In this document: positions 1 to 4,790 of the stretch, piece after piece | Layout of the letters: each line of letters starts with the position of its first letter | Numbering within the stretch: position 1 is the stretch's first letter | From: Lentisphaerota bacterium | GTDB lineage: Bacteria; Verrucomicrobiota; Kiritimatiellia; RFP12; UBA3636 | DNA length: 5,160 nt | Reading direction: 5' to 3' | NCBI GenBank assembly: GCA_022837245.1 | Contig: JALHHX010000157.1 | Location: 1 to 5,160, forward strand | The notes under the pieces: model-generated | The model's database searches: none | What the model was told of the DNA's origin: nothing | What the model saw: only the letters and a program-made list of their open reading frames with translations | Program-made: the position numbers and the translations under genes

Positions 1-221
1 CCCTTGGCGATCTTCGATTCCACGAGCTTCAGGTAGATCGCCACGGCCTCGGCATGCGACACCGGGGCCGAGGTCTTCGTCCCGGTGTTGAGGGCGGCGC
101 CCCGGCGTCCGTACGCGAAGTTGACGACGTAGCCGCCGCCGGACTCCTCCACGGTTACGCAGTAGATCTTGTCGCTGCGGCCCTCGTGGCACCACAGCTC
201 GATTTTGGGCAGTTCAGTCAT
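1..221 (-). CDS. WGR-domain protein, N-terminal part (runs off the window)
   Basis: The frame opens at the ATG at 221-219 and stays open to base 1, giving 73 complete residues; the C-terminus lies outside the window. The translation (MTELPKIELW...) has the layout of a WGR domain: a short strand, a SDKIYCVTVEE segment, GGYVVNFAYGRRGAALNTGTK with YGRRG in place of the name-giving WGR, and then an AEAVAIYLKLVESKIAK helix near residues 57-73. WGR domains occur in PARPs, where they help sense nucleic acid, and in many small bacterial proteins of unknown role; no catalytic domain is visible here. An AAGGAG ribosome binding site (rev. comp. of 231-236) lies about 9 nt before the ATG and fixes the start. 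The start overlaps the end of the preceding gene by 8 nt, so the gene is the last visible member of a coupled operon. The domain call is from motif recognition; the function is unknown. Confidence 0.8.
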   Translation of the reverse strand, partial: MTELPKIELWCHEGRSDKIYCVTVEESGGGYVVNFAYGRRGAALNTGTKTSAPVSHAEAVAIYLKLVESKIAK

Positions 222-498
222 GGTCTGGTTCTCCTTGTTGATGATGGGATTCGTGTTTATGGGTCTCTGCCGCTTCGAGGGCGGCATGCTCCCAGGCGAC
301 ACACGCCTCGCGGCGGGCATGGCGGAAGCGTTCGACGCCCTCCGGGGTGCGCACGACCCAGCGCTGCGCGGCGGCGTCGAACTCGATGGTGGTGGCCCGC
401 GCGACGGCGAGCCGCCCCACGGCGGACAGGTCGATGGCCTCGGTGTAGAGGCACCGGCCCGTGCCGTCGGTCTGGAAGATGATCTCGTGCGTCGCCAT
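214..498 (-). CDS. Small conserved-looking hypothetical protein (94 aa)
   Basis: I do not recognise a named family. The protein starts MATHEIIFQTDG, continues with CLYTEAIDLSAVGRLAVARATTIEF-type beta-strand sequence, then a WVVRTPEGVERF stretch, and ends in a helix (REACVAWEHAALEAA) with a His/Glu-rich tail. No signal peptide or membrane helix is visible. The ATG at 498-496 is preferred over the upstream in-frame start at 699. It has GGAG (rev. comp. of 506-509) 7 nt upstream, it follows the DUF2997 stop by only 2 nt, and the upstream extension is Arg/His-rich out-of-frame sequence inside the DUF2997 gene. The 3' end overlaps the WGR gene start by 8 nt. The tight spacing implies translational coupling and a shared role with the DUF1257/DUF2997 proteins, which is itself undefined. 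Confidence 0.75.
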   Translation of the reverse strand: MATHEIIFQTDGTGRCLYTEAIDLSAVGRLAVARATTIEFDAAAQRWVVRTPEGVERFRHARREACVAWEHAALEAAETHKHESHHQQGEPDHD

Positions 499-500
499 GC

Positions 501-692
501 CTACGCTCCGATCCGCTGGACGGGACGCAGGTAGCGGTGGCGCTCGGCCTTGTCGACGCGGGTCCTGCGGCGGCCCAGCGCCTTCTCCAGGAACGCCGTG
601 GCCTTCTCGCAGTCCGGGCCGGTGAAGCCGATGGCGTCGATCTTGATGGTGCCGTCCGGTGCGACGACGACTTCGATGGTCTTCGAACTCAT
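501..692 (-). CDS. DUF2997-family small protein (63 aa)
   Basis: The translation begins MSSKTIEVVVAPDGTIKIDA and continues IGFTGPDCEKATAFLEKALG. This is the hallmark layout of DUF2997: two short strands around a DG turn, a G-F-x-G-x-x-C loop with the Cys at residue 28, and a helix ending in EKALG (36-40). A basic tail (RRRTRVDKAERHRY) follows. Length is typical of the family. The start is set by GGAGGT (rev. comp. of 698-703) 5 nt upstream of ATG. The start codon overlaps the stop of the upstream DUF1257-containing frame as ATGA, and the next gene begins 2 nt after the stop. DUF2997 genes commonly sit beside DUF1257 (Ycf35) genes, which matches this neighbourhood. The biochemical role is unknown. 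Confidence 0.85.
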   Translation of the reverse strand: MSSKTIEVVVAPDGTIKIDAIGFTGPDCEKATAFLEKALGRRRTRVDKAERHRYLRPVQRIGA

Positions 693-862
693 GCGACACC
701 TCCGATCACGAGCTTGACGCTGCCGTCGGCGAGCGTCCGGCGCTGGGTGGAGAGGCCCTTGCGGCGGGCCTCGATCTGGGCCTTGTGGACGCCGTAGAGC
801 TGGAGCAGGCGGCCGAAGTTCTTTCCGACCTCGTTCTCGACGTGGCCCGCCCACCAGTCGAT
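689..862 (-). pseudogene. 3' fragment of a DUF1257 (Ycf35-like) gene
   Basis: The segment encodes about 57 residues with a Trp-rich opening (DWW), a GHVENEVGKNFGRLLQLYGVHKA helix region, an EARRKG turn, and a final strand pair around a DGS turn (ADGSVKLVI). This is the C-terminal pattern of DUF1257/Ycf35 proteins. The N-terminal half is replaced by tsaD sequence. The end overlaps the DUF2997 start, as in an intact DUF1257-DUF2997 operon. Role unknown. Confidence 0.75.
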
Positions 863-1060
863 GTTTGCGCTGGTGACGGCTTGCCGGATGATATCCGGCA
901 AGAGTTGGATGTGGCAACGCGAAGCGATTTCGGGAACCACGCCACCAAATGGACGATGCTGAAGTTGTGTATGAACGATGTTTGAAAGGACATCGCGGCC
1001 GTTTTTAACGACGGCGGCAGATGTTTCGTCGCAAGATGTTTCGATGCCAAGAATGATCAT
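689..1060 (-). CDS. Chimeric ORF: TsaD N-terminus fused to DUF1257 C-terminus (123 aa)
   Basis: One open frame joins two unrelated families. Residues 1 to about 66 (MIILGIETSCDETSAAVV, then GGVVPEIASRCH) are the N-terminal ATPase lobe of TsaD/Kae1. Residues 67-123 (WWAGHVENEVGKNFGRLLQLYG, ending GSVKLVIGGVA) match the C-terminal part of DUF1257/Ycf35 proteins. Full TsaD has roughly 330-350 residues, and its metal-binding HxxGH-type motif and second lobe are absent, so the product cannot be a working t6A enzyme. The DUF1257 half lacks its own N-terminus. The start has no Shine-Dalgarno; the stop overlaps the DUF2997 start as ATGA, as expected for the native DUF1257 gene. Composition shifts from GC-rich to more balanced at the joint. 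It may be a rearrangement product or an assembly/amplification artefact. Confidence 0.75.
   Translation of the reverse strand: MIILGIETSCDETSAAVVKNGRDVLSNIVHTQLQHRPFGGVVPEIASRCHIQLLPDIIRQAVTSANIDWWAGHVENEVGKNFGRLLQLYGVHKAQIEARRKGLSTQRRTLADGSVKLVIGGVA
860..1060 (-). pseudogene. tsaD: 5' fragment of tsaD (tRNA threonylcarbamoyladenosine synthesis)
   Basis: TsaD, with TsaB and TsaE, transfers the threonylcarbamoyl group to A37 of ANN-decoding tRNAs. The fragment shows the family signatures GIETSCDET (residues 5-13) and GGVVPEIASRCH (39-50), followed by the IQLLPDIIRQA helix. The metal-binding histidine motif expected near residues 110-115 and the rest of the protein are missing. Because tsaD is nearly universal and usually essential, an intact copy should exist elsewhere in the source genome if this junction is real. 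Confidence 0.85.
880..902. repeat. Perfect 10-bp inverted repeat with 3-nt loop
   Basis: CTTGCCGGAT (880-889) and ATCCGGCAAG (893-902) are perfect reverse complements around the loop GAT. The hairpin lies inside the tsaD fragment, about 18 bp from the TsaD/DUF1257 joint. It encodes the LPDIIRQA segment, so it may simply be a by-product of codon choice, but a stem this strong beside a breakpoint is notable. Confidence 0.85.
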
Positions 1061-1076
1061 GGGGTAGGGGTGGGGG

Positions 1077-1132
1077 AGGTGATAGGTGCTAGGTGATAGG
1101 TGGAAGGTGATAGGGGGAAGGTGATAGGGGGC
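1077..1132 (+). repeat. Heptamer tandem array, AGGTGAT alternating with AGGKGNN
   Basis: Eight consecutive 7-bp units are seen: AGGTGAT, AGGTGCT, AGGTGAT, AGGTGGA, AGGTGAT, AGGGGGA, AGGTGAT, AGGGGGC. Every second unit is exactly AGGTGAT, so AGGTGATAGG recurs at 1077, 1091, 1105 and 1119 with a strict 14-bp period. The array fills much of the 157-bp spacer (1061-1217) between intI and the tsaD fragment, where no gene is seen. It lies just upstream of the tsaD start on that gene's strand. It resembles the short tandemly repeated heptamers described in cyanobacteria and some other bacteria; function unknown. Confidence 0.85.
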
Positions 1133-1166
1133 GGCAGGGTGATCGAAGCGACTCGCCTGCCAAAGA

Positions 1167-1200
1167 GCTAAGGCCTAGGGCCTAAAACCTAAAACCTTTA
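1167..1200 (-). repeat. Second heptamer array, CCTAAAA-type, in opposite sense
   Basis: Units GCTAAGG, CCTAGGG, CCTAAAA, CCTAAAA and a partial CCTTTA run in a 7-bp register. Read on the minus strand they are TTTTAGG-type units, so TAGG faces the TAGG of the 1077-1132 array. ACCTAAAACCT (1187-1197) is the complement of AGGTGATAGGT-type units with two mismatches, so the two arrays could pair as a long imperfect hairpin. It lies just past the intI stop codon and could affect the end of that transcript, though it lacks the form of a classic terminator. Confidence 0.65.
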
Positions 1201-1217
1201 CTGGTGTTAGGGGGAAA

Positions 1218-2732
1218 TTAGAGCGTATCCACTGGGCTGACAACACCCATGGGCCCTTTGTTGAGCACATGGGTGTAGATCATCGTGGTTTCGACGTTGG
1301 CATGGCCGAGGAGCGCCTGAACGGTGCGGATGTCCTGTCCGGCTTCGAGCAGGTGCGTTGCAAAGCTGTGCCGGAAGCAGTGTGGTGTAAAGCGGATCGT
1401 CAAACCAGCCTGTCGGACTGCAACCTTCACAGCCCGCTGAATTTTCTGGTCGTCGAGGTGATGCCTTCTGACGTGGCCGCTGCGCGGATCGGTCGAGAAG
1501 TTGTCAGCGGGAAAAACATACTGCCAGCCCCATTCGTATGGCGCATGAGGGTATTTTCTCGCGAGCGCGAAGGGCACCTCCACTTCGTGCATGTTCTGTG
1601 CTTTGTCGGATTCATAAAGGGCTATTCGACGCTTGAGCCATTCGTGCAAATCTGGCTCCAGCGACTTGGGCAACGGCACGTAGCGATCCTTGTCACCTTT
1701 ACCGCTTCGGACGATGATGCAGTGCTGGTCGAAGTTTACGTCTTGCACTCGCATCTTGATGCATTCATTGACACGCATACCCGTGCCGTACAGCAGATGA
1801 CCGATCAATTTTTCGCGCCCTTCCAGCCGTTTCAAGACGGCCTTAATTTCCTCGCGGCTGGCTACCACAGGCAGCCTCAGTCCTCGTCGGGCGCGCGGGA
1901 AATCGCTGAAATCGCCTATCTCTTTCTTAATGACCTTGCGATACAGGAACACCACGGCGTTCAGTGCCTGGTTTTGGGTGGAGGAGGCAACCTGTGCATC
2001 TCTGGCTAGGTGCTTGAGGAATGCATTCACGTCATCTGCGCTCAAAGCGGACGGTTTTCGCCACTCGTGAAACGCCACAAAGCGCTTAATCCAACCTATA
2101 TAGCTTTGCTCTGTAGTGTATGCATAATGTTCAATCCGCAAGACATCCTTTAGCCTTTCTTCCAACACCTCCCAGTTGCAGAGGCCCGTTTTTTTGAAGG
2201 GGATGGCCCTTTCTCTTGAATCTTCTCCCCCGTTCGTCTCACGGCCTTGACTCGACTCTTTCCCCGCTAAACGTTGAGCAATCGCTATTTTGTTTTCACT
2301 CCCATCACGTGTTTCTTTGCCCTTGACGTCTGCATCCGTCATCGTGTATATTTTGTCTTGGTTTAGATTTTGTGTGCTGTTATAGGAAGGCTCGTTAGTA
2401 TGGTTAGTATCAGACTCAGGTTCACGCGGATCCAGCGATATGCCTCGAAAATTCGTGAAATAGAGTTCCAGCGCATCGCGGGCTTGTTGGATCTGCCAGT
2501 TGCTGATCCTCGGATGTCTTGCGGTTTCCGACAGGAAGGTCTCGATCTCGGTTCGGCCCAGATATCCTCGAGGACGGTCAGGGAAAAGCGCAAAGAACTG
2601 CCTCACCCAGCCAAGGCAGTACGGGATATGCTTTTCCTTTGCCCCTGCCTCTCGCAATACCGTAATGTAGCCCTCCGGCCACTGGGGATCGGGGTCGTTT
2701 GGTGCAGTCACTTGAAACGAGGATTGATCCAT
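1218..2732 (-). CDS. intI: Integron integrase IntI, long form with an extra N-terminal domain (504 aa)
   Basis: A tyrosine recombinase that joins gene cassettes at attI and attC sites. The catalytic set is complete: Arg320 (GTGMRVNE), Lys345 (SGKGDKDR), His451 and Arg454 (TPHCFRHSFATHLL), His477 (LLGHANV) and Tyr486 (TMIYTHV). The IntI-specific extra segment is present at about 386-425, with VPFALARKYPHA and STDPRSGHVRRHH, which separates it from phage integrases and XerC/D. The usual core-binding domain spans about 185-280 (YTTEQSYIGWIKRF; STQNQALNAVVFLYR). Most IntI proteins have about 320-340 residues. This one adds a second core-binding-like helical unit (about 20-95) and a polar, Ser/Asn/Glu-rich linker (about 101-184). 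The ATG at 2732 has AAGGA 8 nt upstream. The frame is intact and likely active. The start codon sits inside a perfect inverted repeat, suggesting translational control. Confidence 0.95.
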   Translation of the reverse strand: MDQSSFQVTAPNDPDPQWPEGYITVLREAGAKEKHIPYCLGWVRQFFALFPDRPRGYLGRTEIETFLSETARHPRISNWQIQQARDALELYFTNFRGISLDPREPESDTNHTNEPSYNSTQNLNQDKIYTMTDADVKGKETRDGSENKIAIAQRLAGKESSQGRETNGGEDSRERAIPFKKTGLCNWEVLEERLKDVLRIEHYAYTTEQSYIGWIKRFVAFHEWRKPSALSADDVNAFLKHLARDAQVASSTQNQALNAVVFLYRKVIKKEIGDFSDFPRARRGLRLPVVASREEIKAVLKRLEGREKLIGHLLYGTGMRVNECIKMRVQDVNFDQHCIIVRSGKGDKDRYVPLPKSLEPDLHEWLKRRIALYESDKAQNMHEVEVPFALARKYPHAPYEWGWQYVFPADNFSTDPRSGHVRRHHLDDQKIQRAVKVAVRQAGLTIRFTPHCFRHSFATHLLEAGQDIRTVQALLGHANVETTMIYTHVLNKGPMGVVSPVDTL

Positions 2733-2766
2733 AGCATTGATCCTTATTTTACTTGCTATGGATCAA
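2724..2766. promoter_or_regulatory. 13-bp perfect inverted repeat covering the intI start codon, RBS in the loop
   Basis: TTGATCCATAGCA (2724-2736) and TGCTATGGATCAA (2754-2766) are perfect reverse complements separated by 17 nt. In intI mRNA the 3' arm contains the AUG and the next two codons (M-D-Q), and the ribosome binding site AAGGA (rev. comp. of 2741-2745) lies in the loop. A folded transcript would hide the start codon. The same symmetry could also be a dimer-binding operator or an integrase binding site within attI. Confidence 0.7.
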
Positions 2767-2869
2767 AATATCATTACAAGTCATTGAGTGTCAATAGAAG
2801 AATTGATCTAGAGAGACAAAAAGGCAACAATTTTCGTTGCTATTTTTGATCCTCATTACTATGTTGGGC
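2733..2869 (+). other. attI: Putative attI recombination site with core GTTGGGC (2863-2869)
   Basis: attI normally lies between the intI start and the first cassette. GTTGGGC fits the GTTRRRY core, cut between G2863 and T2864. The preceding TTAC-TAT-GTT places a weak inverse core 3 nt away, similar to AAC-AAA-GTT in attI1. The first plus-strand gene begins 15 nt after the cut, a typical distance for a cassette start. The outer boundary is uncertain. Confidence 0.6.
2765..2794 (-). promoter_or_regulatory. Candidate intI promoter
   Basis: On the minus strand a consensus TTGACA (2794-2789) is followed after 18 nt by TATTTT (2770-2765), which keeps four of six -10 positions. It would start transcription shortly before the hairpin at the intI start codon. 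No convincing LexA-type operator was seen. The opposing cassette promoter could not be assigned with confidence. Confidence 0.45.
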
Positions 2870-2877
2870 TTGAGAAA

Positions 2878-3366
2878 ATGACAGAGAAGAAGACCATATT
2901 GCTTCTGTCCGCCGTTGCATGTGCTGTCGGGATTGCGCTGATCAGTACTGCGCGAATCTTGGCGGGCGACGTGTCTTGGGGCACTGGGTGGGTCATCAAT
3001 GCTGTTGGCTGGCTGATTCTCGCCGCCGTCATCATTCCCGCCTGTGAGTTGTTGAAACGAATGGAGGTCGAAATGAAGTATGTCGTTGCCGTCATTGCCT
3101 GTGGCGGACTCTTTCTCGTGTATGCCGTCATTGGAGCTTCGCTCGGCTGGCGGCACGGCGGTGGTTTCATTCCCATGATGATCCTCATCTCTGTCGTGGG
3201 AGCTGTTTGGGCCGGAATCACCAGATCGGCGTCTACTGGCGAAAAGACCAAGAAGGAGAGATCATCCGAGCCTCCACCCCCGCCTTTCGCCGGGTTTCAG
3301 GACATACCAAAGGAATCTAGGAAAGACACCGCCGATAAGAAGCTGCTGTCTGACGGGAGGCGATGA
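2878..3366 (+). CDS. Four-helix membrane protein with polar C-terminal tail (162 aa), unknown family
   Basis: I do not recognise a family. Four hydrophobic segments are clear, at about residues 6-24, 37-57, 67-86 and 97-115, with Lys/Arg at the start and after helix 4, so both termini are probably cytoplasmic. The tail (116-162) is rich in Lys, Ser and Asp and holds a PPPPP run (132-136), a possible docking segment for a cytoplasmic partner. The ATG at 2878 has only a weak GAG nearby and no earlier in-frame ATG exists after the TAG at 2809. It lies 15 nt past the presumed attI crossover, so it would be the first gene of the cassette. Its stop lies 2 nt before the best start of the J-domain gene, so the two are almost certainly co-translated. 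Whether it anchors that protein at the membrane is inference. Confidence 0.75.
   Translation: MTEKKTILLLSAVACAVGIALISTARILAGDVSWGTGWVINAVGWLILAAVIIPACELLKRMEVEMKYVVAVIACGGLFLVYAVIGASLGWRHGGGFIPMMILISVVGAVWAGITRSASTGEKTKKERSSEPPPPPFAGFQDIPKESRKDTADKKLLSDGRR
3355..3360 (+). promoter_or_regulatory. Ribosome binding site deciding the start of the J-domain gene
   Basis: GGGAGG lies 2 nt before an ATG at 3363 and 8 nt before a second in-frame ATG at 3369. The 8-nt spacing favours 3369, which also gives the natural J-domain opening MARTLYDILEI. Confidence 0.7.
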
Positions 3367-3368
3367 CT

Positions 3369-4790
3369 ATGGCCAGAACACTTTATGACATTCTCGAAAT
3401 ATCCACCAGCGCTTCTCCGGAGGTGATCAAGAGCGCTTATCGCGCTCTTGCCGCCAAACTCCATCCAGATCGCAACTCATCCGACAACGGAGATGACTTC
3501 AAGCTTGTCACCAGAGCATACGAAATCCTCTCAAATCCAGAAAAGAGGACCGAGTATGACAAGCGCCTGCTTCATGGGGAAGAGTCGCTTTTCCTCGGTA
3601 CGGCCGACGCCGACACACAGAAGGGTATTGAGACCGTTAAGCGCAGAAACGGAACGGATACCTGGTGTACTATTGACGAGCATGTTCGGCGGAAGGGAGT
3701 CGAACTCGCGGAAACCAATCTTCAAGGGCTACAACTAAGCAACCTGTCACTCAAAGGAGCGATACTCACCGGAGCCGACCTCAGTCATGCCAGCCTTCAA
3801 TCCGTCGACCTCACCAGAGCGAACCTCGATTCCGTCGTATGCCGGAGTAGCACGTTCACTAAAGTCGACTTCACGGCTGCCTCGTTTGCCGACGCTGTAT
3901 TTGAGAACTGCGTATTTAAAGAGTGTACTTTCGACGGCTGCAAGCTGACAAGTGTCGCATTCCGAGCATCCGATTTTCGAGGGTCTTCCCTCTCAAACAT
4001 CTCAGCGACCGAAGTCGACTTCTCTGACTCGATCATGGAAGGGATCTTGTTCTCGCCGCTTCTCGAATACGAAGGGCAGGTAGACTACTTTCCACGACGC
4101 GACAGATTTGAGAACTGTAGTTTCCGTCGATGCAACCTGTGCACAGCCATCTTTGGCGTGCATCGTGTCGAAATCAGCAAGAAGAAATCGAAAACGCACG
4201 TACCAGTTTCATTCAAAGGTTCGGATTTCACGGGTGCCAATCTCGAACAGGTGTGCTTCGAGCACTCGTTCATCGAGGATTGTGACTTCACCGATGCAAG
4301 CTGTTCCTCCGCAAACTTAAAAAATAGCCACCTACTGCATCCCCGATCCTTCAGCGGCGCAAGTCTGTACGGGGCGGATTTTACTAATGCTGAAATCGAC
4401 ACTGCTGACTTCACGACATGTAACGTTATCAATGCACGGTTCCACGGCTCACGTCGCAAGAACGTCCAGTTTCCAGAGGGCTTCGTGCCTCCGACTTCCG
4501 AACGCGTAACCGAGCAAAGCACATCAAGCAACTGTTTCATTGCAACTGCCTGTTGCGGAAGCGCATCAGATGAGGTCCGTGACTTGCGTCACTACCGTGA
4601 CAAGGTGCTTCTCCAGAGTAATTTGGGCAGATTGTTCGTTCGGCAATACTACCGTTTGTCCCCCCCTGTTGCGCGCTTTTTGGAAGTTCACCCAGTGGCA
4701 GCAGATTGCGTTCGCCGTTCTGTTATCGGGCCAATCCATCGGATTGCTCGACAGCGCTGTTTTCAGCCAACCGGAAGCCCAAAACGATGA
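3369..4790 (+). CDS. J-domain / pentapeptide-repeat / CFI-box fusion protein (473 aa)
   Basis: Three modules are visible. Residues 1-69 form a J domain (TLYDILEI, AYRALAAKLHPDR with HPD at 32-34, AYEILSNPEKRTEYD), which in DnaJ-type proteins stimulates the ATPase of an Hsp70. Residues about 115-368 are pentapeptide repeats of the A(D/N)LxX/DFxx type (TGADLSHASLQSVDLTRANL; GADFTNAEIDTADF), expected to form a right-handed beta-helix, broken by insertions near 230-246 and 264-280. Residues about 389-460 match the CFI-box C-terminal domain: CFIATACCGS, EVRDLRHYRDKVLL, GRLFVRQYYRLSPPVARFLEVHP. No signal peptide or membrane helix is visible. I prefer the ATG at 3369 to the one at 3363 on ribosome-site spacing. 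The gene follows the membrane protein by 2 nt and overlaps the next start as ATGA. A role recruiting a chaperone to a scaffold or target is inferred. Confidence 0.85.
   Translation: MARTLYDILEISTSASPEVIKSAYRALAAKLHPDRNSSDNGDDFKLVTRAYEILSNPEKRTEYDKRLLHGEESLFLGTADADTQKGIETVKRRNGTDTWCTIDEHVRRKGVELAETNLQGLQLSNLSLKGAILTGADLSHASLQSVDLTRANLDSVVCRSSTFTKVDFTAASFADAVFENCVFKECTFDGCKLTSVAFRASDFRGSSLSNISATEVDFSDSIMEGILFSPLLEYEGQVDYFPRRDRFENCSFRRCNLCTAIFGVHRVEISKKKSKTHVPVSFKGSDFTGANLEQVCFEHSFIEDCDFTDASCSSANLKNSHLLHPRSFSGASLYGADFTNAEIDTADFTTCNVINARFHGSRRKNVQFPEGFVPPTSERVTEQSTSSNCFIATACCGSASDEVRDLRHYRDKVLLQSNLGRLFVRQYYRLSPPVARFLEVHPVAADCVRRSVIGPIHRIARQRCFQPTGSPKR

Larger units (their letters stand above)
2724..2852 (+). 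repeat. Dispersed TTGATCC repeats in the intI leader / attI region
   Basis: TTGATCC occurs at 2724-2730, 2737-2743 and 2846-2852, inverted at 2760-2766, and as TTGATCT at 2803-2809. Five near-identical heptamers in about 130 bp, confined to the intergenic region and the first codons of intI, suggest protein binding sites, either accessory IntI sites like the direct repeats of attI1 or a regulator's operator. Confidence 0.55.

Noticed and set aside
54..534. Overlapping plus-strand open frames in the GC-rich left end
   Set aside because: High GC produces long open frames; the translations are Arg/Gly/Pro-rich, and the minus-strand genes have recognisable domains and ribosome sites.
214..699. 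Longer 161-residue version of the 94-aa gene
   Set aside because: The extra N-terminus lies within the DUF2997 gene in another frame and is Arg/His-rich; the inner ATG at 498 has proper ribosome-site spacing.
1077..1132. CRISPR array
   Set aside because: Units are 7 bp with no spacers of 25-40 bp and no cas genes nearby.
1269..2009. Long plus-strand open frame (246 aa) opposite intI
   Set aside because: It is antisense to a clearly conserved integrase region and shows no domain of its own; a shadow of intI codon use.
2370..2849. Plus-strand open frame (159 aa) across the intI 5' end and attI region
   Set aside because: It is antisense to the IntI N-terminal domain, has no recognisable motif, and runs through the regulatory repeats.
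2791..3251. Minus-strand open frames opposite the membrane-protein gene
   Set aside because: No motif, no ribosome site, and antisense to a gene with clear membrane-helix periodicity.
4750..4790. attC site at the end of the J-domain gene
   Set aside because: GCCCAAAAC is close to, but not, the required GCCCAAC; no matching GTTRRRY follows, and the next gene overlaps here, leaving no room for an attC fold.
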